Part shown: piece by piece, positions 18,407 through 27,984 of the stretch
Layout: each line of letters starts with the position of its first letter
Position numbering within the stretch: position 1 is the first letter of the stretch
Source: Dyella sp. C11
GTDB taxonomy: Bacteria > Pseudomonadota > Gammaproteobacteria > Xanthomonadales > Rhodanobacteraceae
NCBI RefSeq assembly: GCF_003121485.1
Contig: NZ_QAVX01000021.1
Location: 16,427-80,426, forward strand
Reading direction: 5' to 3'
Length of the DNA stretch: 64,000 bases
Program-made: the position numbers and the translations under genes
Notes under the pieces: model-generated
Database searches by the model: none
Told to the model about the DNA's origin: nothing
What the model saw: the letters and a program-made list of their open reading frames with translations, nothing else

Positions 18407-20512
18407 TCAGGCGCTGGTGCCTTCGTCCTCGGTCACGGCCTTCATGGACAGGCGGATACGGCCCTGCTTGTCCACTTCCAGCACCTTGACCTTGACGATG
18501 TCGCCTTCCTTCAGCTTGTCGGAGACCTTCTCCACGCGCTCGCTGGAAATCTGCGAGACGTGCACCAGGCCATCCTTGCCCGGCATGATGGTCACGAACG
18601 CGCCGAAGTCCATCAGCTTGGCAACCTTGCCTTCGTAGATGCGACCCGGCTCGACGTCGGAGACGATCTGCTCGATGCGCGCCTTGGCGGCGTTGGCTGC
18701 TTCGCGATTGACCGAGGCGATGATGACGGTGCCGTCATCGCTGATGTCGATCGTGGTACCGGTCTCTTCGGTGATCGAACGGATGGTGGCGCCACCCTTG
18801 CCGATCACTTCGCGGATCTTGTCCGGATGGATCTTGATGGTGAGCAGGCGCGGGGCGAACTCGCTCATCTCGGTGCGGGCGGTGCTGATCACCTTGGCCA
18901 TTTCGCCGAGGATGTGCAGACGACCACGCTTGGCCTGTTCCAGCGCCACCTTCATGATCTCTTCGGTGATGCCGTCGATCTTGATGTCCATCTGCAGCGC
19001 GGAGATGCCATCGGCGCTACCGGCCACCTTGAAGTCCATGTCGCCGAGGTGATCTTCATCACCCAGGATGTCCGACAGCACGACGAAGTCGTTGCCTTCC
19101 TTCACCAGGCCCATGGCGATACCCGCCACCGGAGCCTTGAGCGGAACGCCGGCATCCATCATGGCGAGCGACGAACCGCACACCGAAGCCATCGACGAGG
19201 AACCGTTGGACTCGGTGATTTCCGAGACCACGCGCACCACGTACGGGAATTCTTCGATGGTCGGCTTCACTGCCTGCACGCCGCGCTTGGCGAGGCGGCC
19301 GTGGCCGATTTCGCGACGCTTCGGCGCGCCGAAGCGACCGGCTTCACCGACCGAGAACGGCGGGAAGTTGTAGTGGAACAGGAACGGATCCTTCGATTCG
19401 CCTTCCGGCGCGTCGATGATCTGCGCATCACGGGTGGTGCCCAGCGTGGTCACGACCAGTGCCTGGGTTTCGCCGCGGGTGAACAGCGCCGAACCATGGG
19501 TGCGCGGCAGCACGCCGACACGGATGGAGATCGGGCGGACGTCGTCCAGGTTGCGACCGTCGATGCGGATCTTCGTCTTGAGGACGCCGTCGCGCATGGT
19601 GCGGTATTCGAGCTCGGCGAATTCCTTCGACAGCTCGGCCTTGTCCCAGCCCTTGGCTTCGGCATCGGCGGCCAGCGAAGCGAGCACGTCGCTCTTGATG
19701 GCCGAGATGGCGTCACGGCGCTGCAGCTTGTCGCGCACCTGGAAGGCAGCTTCCAGCTGGTTGCCGACGGCACCCGTGAGGGCGGCGACGAGCGACTCGT
19801 TGCGGGCCGGAGCCTGCCAGGCCATGGACGGACGGGCAGCTTCGGTGGCCAGCTCGGCGATGGCACGGACGGCCACCTGCAGCTGCTGGTGACCGAACAC
19901 CACGGCGCCGAGCATCACTTCTTCGGAGAGCAGCTTGGCTTCCGACTCCACCATCAGCACGGCGTTGGCCGTACCGGCGACGACCAGGTCCAGCTCGGAG
20001 GTCTTCAGCTCGGTGGCGGTCGGGTTGAGCAGGTACTTGCCGTTGGCGTAACCGACGCGGGCAGCGCCGATCGGGCCCTTGAACGGGATGCCGGCGAGGC
20101 TCAGCGCAGCGGAGGCACCCAGCATGGCCGGGATGTCACCGTCGATTTCCGGGTTCAGCGACACAACCTGTGCGATGACCTGCACTTCGTTCTTGAACTC
20201 TTCCGGGAAGAGCGGGCGCACCGGGCGATCGATCAGACGCGAGGTGAGCGTCTCCTTCTCGGTCGGGCGGCCTTCGCGCTTGAAGAAGCCACCGGGGATA
20301 CGGCCGGCCGAGTAGAACTTCTCGACGTAATCAACCGTGAGCGGGAAGAAGTCTTGACCTTCTTTCGCCTTGGCGTTGGCCACCACGGTGACCAGCACAA
20401 CCGTGCCGCCCATGCTGACCATGACGGCACCGGAAGCCTGGCGGGCGATTTCGCCCGTCTCCAGTGTGACTTCGTGATTACCGAACTGGAATGACTTGGT
20501 TACTTTCGCCAC
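18407..20512 (-). CDS. pnp: Polyribonucleotide nucleotidyltransferase (PNPase)
   Basis: A 3'-5' phosphorolytic exoribonuclease, a core part of the RNA degradosome. The 701-aa protein has two RNase PH-like domains (about 1-210 and 310-540, with [10 protein letters not shown] and the second-domain [15 protein letters not shown]), a KH domain (near 553-610, [15 protein letters not shown]) and a C-terminal S1 domain (near 620-690, [18 protein letters not shown]). Length matches E. coli (711). It follows rpsO, as in E. coli, and the 82-bp leader contains two hairpins where RNase III processing and autoregulation act in enterics. A strong terminator lies downstream. Confidence 0.98.
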   Translation of the reverse strand: MAKVTKSFQFGNHEVTLETGEIARQASGAVMVSMGGTVVLVTVVANAKAKEGQDFFPLTVDYVEKFYSAGRIPGGFFKREGRPTEKETLTSRLIDRPVRPLFPEEFKNEVQVIAQVVSLNPEIDGDIPAMLGASAALSLAGIPFKGPIGAARVGYANGKYLLNPTATELKTSELDLVVAGTANAVLMVESEAKLLSEEVMLGAVVFGHQQLQVAVRAIAELATEAARPSMAWQAPARNESLVAALTGAVGNQLEAAFQVRDKLQRRDAISAIKSDVLASLAADAEAKGWDKAELSKEFAELEYRTMRDGVLKTKIRIDGRNLDDVRPISIRVGVLPRTHGSALFTRGETQALVVTTLGTTRDAQIIDAPEGESKDPFLFHYNFPPFSVGEAGRFGAPKRREIGHGRLAKRGVQAVKPTIEEFPYVVRVVSEITESNGSSSMASVCGSSLAMMDAGVPLKAPVAGIAMGLVKEGNDFVVLSDILGDEDHLGDMDFKVAGSADGISALQMDIKIDGITEEIMKVALEQAKRGRLHILGEMAKVISTARTEMSEFAPRLLTIKIHPDKIREVIGKGGATIRSITEETGTTIDISDDGTVIIASVNREAANAAKARIEQIVSDVEPGRIYEGKVAKLMDFGAFVTIMPGKDGLVHVSQISSERVEKVSDKLKEGDIVKVKVLEVDKQGRIRLSMKAVTEDEGTSA

Positions 20513-20531
20513 TGTCTTTTCCTGAATTGGG

Positions 20532-20586
20532 AAGTGCGGCCAGGGATGGCCGCTTCTTGATCTTCGCGTTCACCAATGAACGCGAA
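20532..20586. repeat. Two-hairpin intergenic element (copy B) in the rpsO-pnp gap
   Basis: Hairpin 1 is GCGGCCA-GGGA-TGGCCGC (20536-20553). Hairpin 2 is TTCGCGTTCA-CCAA-TGAACGCGAA (20563-20572 with 20577-20586, a perfect 10-bp stem). The 23 bases at 20532-20554 repeat those at 2692-2714 with one loop change. The hairpins occupy the place where E. coli has the RNase III processing hairpin of the pnp leader, so a role in rpsO/pnp mRNA processing is plausible. Similarity to the sucA-sucB element argues for a more general repeat. Confidence 0.65.
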
Positions 20587-20594
20587 CATCAACC

Positions 20595-20864
20595 TTAGCG
20601 ACGGAGGCCGAGGCGCTCGATCAGGCTCTGGTAACGAGCCAGATCACGATCCTTCAGGTACGCAAGCAGGCGCTTGCGCTGGTTGACCAGCTTCAACAGG
20701 CCACGGCGGGAGTGGTGATCCTGCTTGTGCTCCTTGAAGTGGCCGGTGAGGTGGTCGATGCGGGCCGACAGCAGGGCGACCTGCACTTCCGGCGAACCCG
20801 TGTCGTTCGGCACGCGGCCAAAGTCAGCGATGATCTTGCCGGTCTGTTCTGCGGTAAGGGACAT
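20595..20864 (-). CDS. rpsO: 30S ribosomal protein S15
   Basis: The 89-aa primary 16S rRNA-binding protein matches the universal length. Hallmarks are the N-terminal [17 protein letters not shown], the [25 protein letters not shown] core that contacts the three-way junction, and the [24 protein letters not shown] tail. The ATG is preceded by AGGAAG. The leader contains its own promoter-like sequence and a perfect 20-bp hairpin followed by seven T residues, so expression may be attenuated or autoregulated. Confidence 0.98.
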   Translation of the reverse strand: MSLTAEQTGKIIADFGRVPNDTGSPEVQVALLSARIDHLTGHFKEHKQDHHSRRGLLKLVNQRKRLLAYLKDRDLARYQSLIERLGLRR

Positions 20865-20877
20865 GTTAGATCTTCCT

Positions 20878-20934
20878 AAAAAAACGGGTGCGAAGCTTGC
20901 GCAACGTCACGCGATGACGTTGCGCAAGCTTCGC
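20878..20934 (-). terminator. Perfect 20-bp hairpin with T7 in the rpsO leader (terminator or attenuator)
   Basis: On the minus strand 20934-20915 pairs perfectly with 20909-20890 (20 bp, 5-nt loop). Five nucleotides later a T7 run follows (20884-20878), directly before the rpsO Shine-Dalgarno AGGAAG. It could end transcripts from truB, attenuate rpsO, or both. Each arm includes an AAGCTT hexamer. Confidence 0.7.
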
Positions 20935-20967
20935 CTAGATGAATGAAAAGTCTGGAACAAGCTCCGT

Positions 20968-20997
20968 ATTGTAGCGACCGGAGCCCTATGACAACAA
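20968..20997 (-). promoter_or_regulatory. Candidate promoter for rpsO
   Basis: On the minus strand TTGTTG (20997-20992), 18-nt spacer, TACAAT (20973-20968). Predicted initiation is about 25 nt before the 20-bp hairpin, placing the hairpin inside the leader. Confidence 0.4.
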
Positions 20998-21008
20998 GAC
21001 CGTCATGG

Positions 21009-21950
21009 TCAACTGCCATGCTGGTCGGTCGAGGGCAGGTTGAAACCCCGCACGATGTGCAGCTTTCCAGCCACCGCCTCGCCCAGGATCTGCAAGCGCC
21101 CGTCGTCGGCGAACACCGCCAACTGGCCACTGAGGGCGGGATCGATCGGAATCTGCTGCCCCTGTGAGACGGCCAGGCTCTGACTGGCATCCAGTCGAAG
21201 CACCGGCAACCCGGCAAGGCCCGCGGAGACCGGCAACAACAACGCGAGCAAAGCATCGTCCCCCTGCCCGGCAGCGGCCTGAAGCTGCTCGACCGTCACC
21301 ATGGCCGGCTCTTTGAACGGGTCCACCCACAGGCGGCGCAGCGCGGTCAGATGGGCACCGCACCCCAGGTCTTCGCCCAGATCCACGGCAAGGCTGCGCA
21401 CATACGTGCCCGAGCCGCACTCAACGTACAGGGTGAGGCTATCGTCCGAACGGCTGACCAGGTCCAGGCGATAGACATCCACCTCACGCGAGGGGACGTC
21501 CACGGCCTCGCCGCGCCGCGCCTTGACGTAGAGCGGCTCGCCATCAAGCTTTATCGCCGAATAAACCGGCGGCACCTGGGTAATGCGTCCGCGCAACCGG
21601 GCCAGGGCGACCTCGATGGCCGCATCGGAAAGCGCGGGTACCGGTCGCGTCTGGACCACGTCGCCTTCGAGATCAGCGGTGCTGGTCGTCGCGCCCAGCT
21701 TGCACTCGGCCAGATAAGCCTTGCGCGAGCCCAGCAGCATGCCGGCAAGCTTGGTGGCCTCGCCAAAACACAGCGGCAGCAAGCCGGTAGCCAGCGGATC
21801 GAGCGCGCCGGTATGTCCGCCCTTCTCCGCGCGGAAAATACCTTTGCGAACCACCTGCAGGGCTTCGTTCGAGCTCAAGCCAAGGGGCTTGTCCAGCAAG
21901 ACGATGCCGTGCAGGTCGCGGAAACGAATGTTGCTCTTCTTCTTGCTCAT
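21009..21950 (-). CDS. truB: tRNA pseudouridine-55 synthase
   Basis: Isomerises U55 in the T-loop of tRNAs. The 313-aa protein shows the family start GIVLLDKPLGLSSNEAL and the catalytic Asp51 in HTGALDPLATG. The C-terminal PUA-like region carries LPVLRLD and AVFADDGRLQILG. It sits between rbfA (60-bp gap) and rpsO (144-bp gap), as in E. coli. The ATG at 21950 matches the family N-terminus after a short basic extension (MSKKKSNIRFRDLHG). Confidence 0.97.
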   Translation of the reverse strand: MSKKKSNIRFRDLHGIVLLDKPLGLSSNEALQVVRKGIFRAEKGGHTGALDPLATGLLPLCFGEATKLAGMLLGSRKAYLAECKLGATTSTADLEGDVVQTRPVPALSDAAIEVALARLRGRITQVPPVYSAIKLDGEPLYVKARRGEAVDVPSREVDVYRLDLVSRSDDSLTLYVECGSGTYVRSLAVDLGEDLGCGAHLTALRRLWVDPFKEPAMVTVEQLQAAAGQGDDALLALLLPVSAGLAGLPVLRLDASQSLAVSQGQQIPIDPALSGQLAVFADDGRLQILGEAVAGKLHIVRGFNLPSTDQHGS

Positions 21951-22010
21951 GAGGTCGCATAGGCCCGCTTCACTGCCCCGGCGACCCGGGTCATCTCAGT
22001 GGACACAACC

Positions 22011-22406
22011 TCAGTCCTCGCCCGCATCCTCAGTCTCGTCCTTGGACGACCCGGGATGGCGCTCGGCGTCCTGGCGCAGCAGGCTTTCGATGCGCTCGCC
22101 CTTGTCGACCGAGTCGTCGTACTTGAAGCGCAGCTCCGGCACGCGACGCAGGCGCATGGAACGCGACAGTTCGCGACGGAATTCCACGGCCAGCTCCTTG
22201 AGCGCCTTCACGGCCTCGGCGGAACGCTCCGGCTGCAGCGCAGTGATCCACACGGTGGCCCAGTCCAGATCACGTGTGACTTCCACGTCGGACACGCTCA
22301 TCAGGGGCAGGCCGTGCTCACGCACGGCGGCATGGACCAGCAGGCCCAGTTCACGGCGCAGCTCGGCGCCGACGCGGTCGGTACGCTTGAAATCGCGTGA
22401 AGGCAT
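22011..22406 (-). CDS. rbfA: Ribosome-binding factor A
   Basis: A 30S maturation factor that binds the 16S 5' helix region and is needed for cold adaptation. The 131-aa protein (E. coli 133) begins MPSRDFKRTDRVGAEL and contains the KH-type core with VEVTRDLDWATVWIT and RRVPELRFKYDDSVDKGERIE. Its acidic C-terminus (KDETEDAGED) is typical of the family. It is separated from infB by a 161-bp gap with a terminator-like hairpin, so some transcripts may stop before it. Confidence 0.96.
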   Translation of the reverse strand: MPSRDFKRTDRVGAELRRELGLLVHAAVREHGLPLMSVSDVEVTRDLDWATVWITALQPERSAEAVKALKELAVEFRRELSRSMRLRRVPELRFKYDDSVDKGERIESLLRQDAERHPGSSKDETEDAGED

Positions 22407-22474
22407 GAGATGACTCCTTCGTCGTCACAGGGACGAGAGGCGAGTAGCGAGGGCGCTAACTTCGCAGTTTATCG

Positions 22475-22511
22475 AAAAATGCGAAGCCCGGACAAAAATG
22501 CCCGGGCTTCG
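22475..22511 (-). terminator. Terminator-like hairpin between infB and rbfA
   Basis: Stem CGAAGCCCGG / CCGGGCTTCG (22511-22502 with 22491-22482 on the minus strand), 10-nt loop, followed by a T5 run (22479-22475). It would reduce read-through from infB into rbfA-truB. Confidence 0.65.
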
Positions 22512-22567
22512 GAGACTTGCCAGACGTTGGGTTTTCGCGCCCTCGCGACCACCCCTCGCCCCTTGAC

Positions 22568-25375
22568 TCACAGCGTGCGGGCCACCTCGATACGCTCGAA
22601 GCACTCGATCTGGTCGCCGACCTTGACGTCGTTGTACTGCTTCACGGCGATACCGCATTCCATGCCGTTGCGTACTTCGTCGACGAGGTCCTTGAAGCGA
22701 CGCAGCGATTCCAGCTCGCCCTGGAAGACCACGGTGTTGTCGCGGAGCACGCGGATCGGCTTGCTGCGCTTGACCGTGCCTTCGATGACCATGCAACCGG
22801 CCACCGCACCGAACTTGGAGCTGCGGAAGACTTCGCGGACCTGCGCCACGCCGATGATCTCTTCGCGCACTTCCTTGCCCAGGAGACCGGACGCTGCCTG
22901 CTTCACCTGGTCGATCACGTCATAAATGATCGAGAAGTAACGGACATCCAGACCCGAGGTATCAATGACCTTGCGTGCCGAAGCATCCGCACGGACGTTG
23001 AAGCCGATCACCAGCGCCTTGGAGGCGGCGGCGAGCGTGGCGTCGGACTCGGTGATGCCGCCGACGCCGGCTGCGATCACGTTGACCTTCACGTTCTCGT
23101 TGCCGATCGCACTGAGCGACTCGCGCAGCGCCTGCACCGAACCCTGCACGTCGGCCTTGACCAGGATGTTGAGCGTCTGCTGCTCGGCACCCTGCGCCAT
23201 CTGGGCCATGATGTCTTCAAGGCGGTTGGCCTTGCTGACCATGCGCGTTTCGCGACGCTTGAGCTGACGCTCGGCGGCCACTTCACGGGCGAGGCGCTCA
23301 TCGGCCACCACCACGAAGTCGTCACCGGCTTCCGGCACGCCGGACAAGCCCAGCACCTGCACGGGAATGGACGGACCGGCTTCCTGCACGGTCTTGCCGT
23401 TCTCGTCGATCAGTGCGCGCATGCGGCCGTACTCGATACCGCAGACAACGAAGTCGCCGCGCTTGAGCGTGCCCTGCTGCACCAGCACCGTGGCCACCGG
23501 ACCGCGACCGCGGTCGAGGCTCGATTCGATCACCACGCCGGAGGCGGGGCCATCTTCCACGGCGGTCAGCTCCATCACTTCGGCCTGCACCGAAATGGCG
23601 TCGAGCAGATCGTCGATGCCCATGCCGGTCTTGGCCGAGATCGGCACGAACGGCGTGTCGCCACCCCATTCTTCCGGAATCACTTCCAGGTTGCCGAGAC
23701 CCTGCTTGACGTGGTCCGGGTTGGCGTCGGCCTTGTCCATCTTGTTCAGCGCCACGATCAGCGGCACCTTGGCAGCGCGCGCATGCTTCACGGCTTCGGC
23801 CGTCTGCGGCATGACGCCGTCGTCGGCTGCGACCACCAGCACCACGATGTCCGTGGACTGGGCGCCGCGTGCACGCATCGAGGTGAACGCTGCATGGCCT
23901 GGCGTATCCAGGAACGTGATGACGCCCTTGGGCGTTTCCACGTGGTACGCACCGATGTGCTGCGTGATGCCACCGGCTTCGCCGGAGGCCACCTTGGTAC
24001 GGCGGATGTAGTCGAGCGTCGAGGTCTTGCCGTGGTCGACGTGGCCCATGATGGTGACCACCGGCGGGCGCGGCTTCTTCTCGCCTTCCAGCTCCGCGTT
24101 CTGCGTGTGGGCAGCCAGCGCGGCTTCGGCGTTGTTCTCGCTCACGGCGACCGGCGTGTGGCCGAGCTCTTCCACCACCAGCACGGCGGTGTCGTGGTCG
24201 ATGGTCTGGTTGATGGTGGCCATCACGCCCATCTTGAAGAGGGCCTTGACCACTTCCGAACCCTTCACCGCCATCTTGTTGGCGAGGTCGGCGACGACGT
24301 TGCTGTCGCCGATCATGACCTCGCGCACGACGGCAGCCGTCGGACGCGTAAAGCCATGCGGGCCACCGGAAGACGGCGCACCAGCGCGCGGCACATCGCG
24401 GTTGGAACCACGGCCGGGCTTGCCACCGCGCTTGTTGTTGGAGCGACGTGCGCGATCGGCATCACTCAGATGCAGTTCGCCAGCGGCGAAACGCTTGCCG
24501 CCAGGACCTTCCTCACGCTCACGCGCATAGCGGGTCTTGTTGCCAGCAGCGGTAGCCGCAGCAGCGGCGGCCGGTGCGGGCGCCGGTGCAGGCGCGGGCG
24601 CCGGTGCGGGCGTCACCACCACTTTCTTTTCGCGCTTACGCGGTTCATGGATGCGCGGCACGATCATGCCCAGCGAGCTATGGTCGATGCGCTGCACGAC
24701 CGGCTCGGCCTGGACCTGCTTCTCGGGCTGCGCAGCCACCGGCTCGGCGGCCACCGGCGTGGGCTCGGCGCGCTCGGCCGCAGCAGCGGCTTCAGCGGCG
24801 GCCTGGCGGGCCTGCTGTTCCTTGGCATGCGCTGCCGCCTCGGCCTCGGCCTGCAGACGGCGCTGCTCTTCTTCTGCCTCGCGCTGCCGCTGGCTTTCTT
24901 CCGCGCGCAGGACTTCTTCCTGGCGGCGGCGATCGGCCTCGGCGCGCTCGTTGTCTTCGTGGTCGCGCTGCGCCTGCGATTCCTGCAGCTTGCGCACGGC
25001 CTCTTCGCGCTCGACGTCGCTGCCCGCCTCTTCGGCGATGACGCTGCGCTTGACGTAGGTGCGCTTGGTGCGGACCTCGACGTTCACCGTCTTGGCACCG
25101 CCCGTGGCACCGCGGCCGCCCGGCGTGGACAGCTTCAGTTCGCCGCGCGTGCTGCGCTTCAAGGTGATCTGGCGCGGGGACGCGCTCTCACCTTCAGCCG
25201 GTGCATCCTTGCCGTGGCTGCGCCGCAGGAAGCCCAGCAGCTTCATTTTTTCAGTACTGCTGATGATCTGCTCAGGGTCCGAAAAGGACATGCCAGCCTG
25301 ACTCAGCTGCGTAAGCAGCCGATCGACAGGTACTTTCATGCTCTGGGCAAGTTGTTTGATCGTTTCACCGGACAT
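22568..25375 (-). CDS. infB: Translation initiation factor IF-2
   Basis: GTPase that delivers fMet-tRNA to the 30S subunit. The 935-aa protein has the N-terminal IF2_N module ([16 protein letters not shown]), a long charged and Ala/Pro-rich linker (about residues 95-340) and the G-domain with G1 GHVDHGKTS near 443-451, G3 DTPGHAAF, G4 NKMDKAD and G5 SAKTG. Domains II-IV end in the C-terminal fMet-binding region. The start at 25375 gives the conserved N-terminus, so the 22 residues available upstream are excluded. It lies 128 bp after nusA, and the gap contains a 7-bp inverted repeat near 25451. Enterics use internal infB starts; I did not find a clear one here. Confidence 0.97.
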   Translation of the reverse strand: MSGETIKQLAQSMKVPVDRLLTQLSQAGMSFSDPEQIISSTEKMKLLGFLRRSHGKDAPAEGESASPRQITLKRSTRGELKLSTPGGRGATGGAKTVNVEVRTKRTYVKRSVIAEEAGSDVEREEAVRKLQESQAQRDHEDNERAEADRRRQEEVLRAEESQRQREAEEEQRRLQAEAEAAAHAKEQQARQAAAEAAAAAERAEPTPVAAEPVAAQPEKQVQAEPVVQRIDHSSLGMIVPRIHEPRKREKKVVVTPAPAPAPAPAPAPAAAAAATAAGNKTRYAREREEGPGGKRFAAGELHLSDADRARRSNNKRGGKPGRGSNRDVPRAGAPSSGGPHGFTRPTAAVVREVMIGDSNVVADLANKMAVKGSEVVKALFKMGVMATINQTIDHDTAVLVVEELGHTPVAVSENNAEAALAAHTQNAELEGEKKPRPPVVTIMGHVDHGKTSTLDYIRRTKVASGEAGGITQHIGAYHVETPKGVITFLDTPGHAAFTSMRARGAQSTDIVVLVVAADDGVMPQTAEAVKHARAAKVPLIVALNKMDKADANPDHVKQGLGNLEVIPEEWGGDTPFVPISAKTGMGIDDLLDAISVQAEVMELTAVEDGPASGVVIESSLDRGRGPVATVLVQQGTLKRGDFVVCGIEYGRMRALIDENGKTVQEAGPSIPVQVLGLSGVPEAGDDFVVVADERLAREVAAERQLKRRETRMVSKANRLEDIMAQMAQGAEQQTLNILVKADVQGSVQALRESLSAIGNENVKVNVIAAGVGGITESDATLAAASKALVIGFNVRADASARKVIDTSGLDVRYFSIIYDVIDQVKQAASGLLGKEVREEIIGVAQVREVFRSSKFGAVAGCMVIEGTVKRSKPIRVLRDNTVVFQGELESLRRFKDLVDEVRNGMECGIAVKQYNDVKVGDQIECFERIEVARTL

Positions 25376-25503
25376 CGTGTTCTTTCTCCGCCGTTCCCGC
25401 GCTTCACGTCCGTGCGGCCTTGCCTGCACGGCCAACCCCATCCTTGGTGGAAGGCAGTTTCAGCCTTCCTCGGCGCGCCCATCCCGGGCGCTGCCGTCCG
25501 CGG

Positions 25504-27009
25504 TTAGCCACCCTTCTCCAGGCGCGCAATCATCGGCGCACGTGCGGCCATGATCAGCGCTGCGGCGCGCTCTTCATCCATGCCTTCGATGTCGATCAGA
25601 TCGTCGATCGCCAGATCGGCCAGGTCGTCCACCGTCACCACTTCACGCGACGCCAGCGTAAACGCCGTCGCCTCATCCATGCCCGGCAGGTGCAGGAGCT
25701 CTTCGGACGGCTGGTGCTCGTCGATGCTCTCTTCCACTGCCAGCGCCTCGGTCAGCAGCGCGTCGCGGGCGCGGGCGCGGAGTTCCTCGACGATGTCTTC
25801 GTCGAAGCCTTCCACGGCCAGCAGCTCGGCGCTCGGCACGTAGGCGATTTCTTCGACGCTGGAGAAGCCTTCCTGCACGAGGATGCTGGCGATCTCCTGG
25901 TCCACTTCCAGCTTGTCCATGAACAGCTGGCGTGCGCTTTCCTGTTCGGCCTCGCTCTTGGCGGCGACCTGGTCCTGCGTCATCACGTTGAGCTGCCAGC
26001 CGGTGAGCTTGCTGGCGAGGCGCACGTTCTGGCCACCGCGACCGATGGCCTGGGACAGCTTGTCCTCGGCCACGGCGATGTCCATGGAGTGCTTCTCTTC
26101 GTCCATGATGATGGACTGCACTTCCGCCGGCGCCATCGCGTTGATGACGTACTGGGCCTGGTTCTCGTGCCACAGGATGATGTCCACGCGCTCGCCATTG
26201 AGCTCGTTGGACACGGCCTGCACGCGCGAACCGCGCATGCCGATGCAGGCGCCGATGGGATCGGTGCGCGAATCGTGCGCGACCACGGCGATCTTGGCGC
26301 GGTCGCCCGGATCGCGGGCGCAGCCCTTGATCTCGACCAGGCCCTGGCCCACTTCCGGCACTTCGAGCTTGAACAGCTCGATCATGAATTCCGGCGCGGC
26401 GCGCGACACGAACAGCTGCGGACCGCGGGCTTCCGAACGCACTTCATAGAGGTAACCGCGCACGCGGTCGCCCACGCGGGCCGATTCACGCGGAATCGTC
26501 TTGTCGCGCGGGATGAAGGCTTCGGCGTTGCTGCCCAGATCCAGATAGACGTTGCCGCGCTCGACGCGCTTGACGATGCCGGTGACCAGCTCGCCCACGC
26601 GTTCGCGGAAGGCGTCGACCACCTGCATGCGCTCGGCTTCGCGCACGCGCTGCACGATCACCTGCTTGGCGGCCTGTGCGGCGATGCGGCCGAATTCGGC
26701 GTTCTCGATCTGCGACTCGATGTATTCGCCGATTTCGGCGCCTTCGCGCGCGTCGACGGCATCCATGTGGCGCACCTGGTGGTACGGCGATTCCATCTCG
26801 CCATCATCGGCGATGATTTCCCAGCGACGGAACGTTTCGTAATCGCCGGTATGACGATCGATGACCACGCGGATATCCGGGTCTTCGTCCGGGTAGCGCT
26901 TCTTGGCGGCAGACGCGAGCGCGGCTTCCATGGCCTGGAAAATCACTTCACGCGGCACGCCTTTTTCATTGGCATCCGCGTCAACCACCAGCAAAAGTTC
27001 TTTGCTCAT
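25504..27009 (-). CDS. nusA: Transcription termination/antitermination factor NusA
   Basis: RNA polymerase-binding elongation factor that modulates pausing, intrinsic termination and antitermination. The 501-aa protein has the N-terminal polymerase-binding domain ([18 protein letters not shown]), an S1 domain (about 132-200, [21 protein letters not shown]), KH1 and KH2 (about 230-350, [18 protein letters not shown] and [15 protein letters not shown]) and two C-terminal acidic repeats (about 365-495) as in E. coli. It lies 48 bp after rimP. Terminator-like hairpins upstream of rimP are candidate sites for the autoregulation NusA exerts on this operon in E. coli. Confidence 0.98.
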   Translation of the reverse strand: MSKELLLVVDADANEKGVPREVIFQAMEAALASAAKKRYPDEDPDIRVVIDRHTGDYETFRRWEIIADDGEMESPYHQVRHMDAVDAREGAEIGEYIESQIENAEFGRIAAQAAKQVIVQRVREAERMQVVDAFRERVGELVTGIVKRVERGNVYLDLGSNAEAFIPRDKTIPRESARVGDRVRGYLYEVRSEARGPQLFVSRAAPEFMIELFKLEVPEVGQGLVEIKGCARDPGDRAKIAVVAHDSRTDPIGACIGMRGSRVQAVSNELNGERVDIILWHENQAQYVINAMAPAEVQSIIMDEEKHSMDIAVAEDKLSQAIGRGGQNVRLASKLTGWQLNVMTQDQVAAKSEAEQESARQLFMDKLEVDQEIASILVQEGFSSVEEIAYVPSAELLAVEGFDEDIVEELRARARDALLTEALAVEESIDEHQPSEELLHLPGMDEATAFTLASREVVTVDDLADLAIDDLIDIEGMDEERAAALIMAARAPMIARLEKGG

Positions 27010-27057
27010 TGCAGCAACTCCGTAGACGCCGTCAGCGCCCCATCGGTTTCAATTGAT

Positions 27058-27573
27058 TTACTTCGTGGCTTTCTTGCCCGGGCTCTTACCCGGCTTGGGC
27101 TGCGGCATGTAACCAAGCGCCACCCAGTCAGGCACCACGCGCGCACTTTCGACAGCGTCATGGTCGAACTCGAAGGTCTTGCCTTCCGCTTCAAGCGAGA
27201 TCCGCTCGCCATCCACCGACACTACTTTGCCGCGCAAGCGACGACGTCCTTCCAGGGGCGCCTTCAGCAGAATCTTCACTTCGCCTCCCGCCACCTTGGC
27301 AAACTGCGCCGCGGTGAACAGCGGGCGATCGATGCCCGGAGAGGAAACTTCCAGCACGTAATGGCCCGGAATGGGGTCTTCCACATCGAGCATGGCGGAG
27401 ATTTCGCGGCTGGCCGCCTCGCAATCCTCGACATTGACCTCACGGCCTTCGACGTCGAGATAGACGCGCAGCGTACTCTGCCCTTGCGATGGGTTGAACT
27501 CCACGCCCATGCATTCCAGGCCGAGGTCGGCCAGGATTTCCGTAAAGCGTTGAGCCAGTGCCTGCGTATCCAT
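27058..27573 (-). CDS. rimP: Ribosome maturation factor RimP
   Basis: Assists 30S subunit assembly. The 171-aa protein (E. coli RimP about 150) has the DUF150 signature: [18 protein letters not shown], ...[44 protein letters not shown] is the diagnostic central run (residues about 44-88). The C-terminal SH3-like domain ends in a Lys/Pro/Gly-rich tail ([10 protein letters not shown]). First protein gene of the rimP-nusA-infB operon, downstream of the initiator tRNA and two terminator-like hairpins. Confidence 0.95.
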   Translation of the reverse strand: MDTQALAQRFTEILADLGLECMGVEFNPSQGQSTLRVYLDVEGREVNVEDCEAASREISAMLDVEDPIPGHYVLEVSSPGIDRPLFTAAQFAKVAGGEVKILLKAPLEGRRRLRGKVVSVDGERISLEAEGKTFEFDHDAVESARVVPDWVALGYMPQPKPGKSPGKKATK

Positions 27574-27600
27574 GATTTCGCCTATCGTTACCAGTCGCCA

Positions 27601-27630
27601 GAAACAAAAAATGGGCTCTAGCGGCCCATT
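27601..27630 (-). terminator. Terminator-like hairpin in the rimP leader
   Basis: Minus strand AATGGGC / GCCCATT (27630-27624 with 27616-27610), 7-nt loop, overlapping and followed by a T-rich exit. It lies 28 bp before the rimP start, so it could only act as an attenuator on rimP-nusA-infB. A small 6-bp hairpin (27635-27649) sits just upstream. Confidence 0.6.
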
Positions 27631-27750
27631 CCCTGCTCTTTAAAAGAGCGTCCCCGCCGATGTCCCGACCCATCCAGACTCTTCCGGGGCACCGCACAGA
27701 CAGCATTGAAGCAGCCTGTGACATACGTGCGACGCTTCCTTGCGCCCAAC

Positions 27751-27773
27751 AAAAAAGCCTCACGAGGAGGCTT
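27751..27773 (-). terminator. Terminator downstream of the initiator tRNA
   Basis: Minus strand stem AAGCCTC / GAGGCTT (27773-27767 with 27761-27755), 5-nt loop, T6 run reading out at 27756-27751, 20 bp past the tRNA 3' end. Confidence 0.75.
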
Positions 27774-27792
27774 TCTTGTTCTAAGAAAGATC

Positions 27793-27869
<77 letters not shown>

Positions 27870-27882
27870 TCAGAGTCCAGAA

Positions 27883-27911
27883 ATATTAGCGAGATGGCCG
27901 AATTCTTGCAA
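27883..27911 (-). promoter_or_regulatory. Promoter of the initiator tRNA (and rimP-nusA-infB)
   Basis: Minus strand TTGCAA (27911-27906), 17-nt spacer, TAATAT (27888-27883), ending 13 bp before the mature tRNA 5' end. Spacing and location fit a sigma-70 tRNA promoter. Confidence 0.6.
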
Positions 27912-27984
27912 GCCTTTCCGCAAAAATAATTTCACATTCACTGACAAGACGCCGTGACGGACATGCGTCCGCCACCACGCTTTT

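Noticed and set aside
24537..24620. GGCGCCGGTGCGGGCG-like repeats in infB as a tandem-repeat locus
   Set aside because: They encode the Ala/Pro linker of IF-2, common and variable in this family.
27945..27984. A terminator for the nuo operon just after nuoN
   Set aside because: A small GGAC/GTCC stem exists near 27958 but the minus-strand exit is not T-rich, so I could not support an intrinsic terminator.
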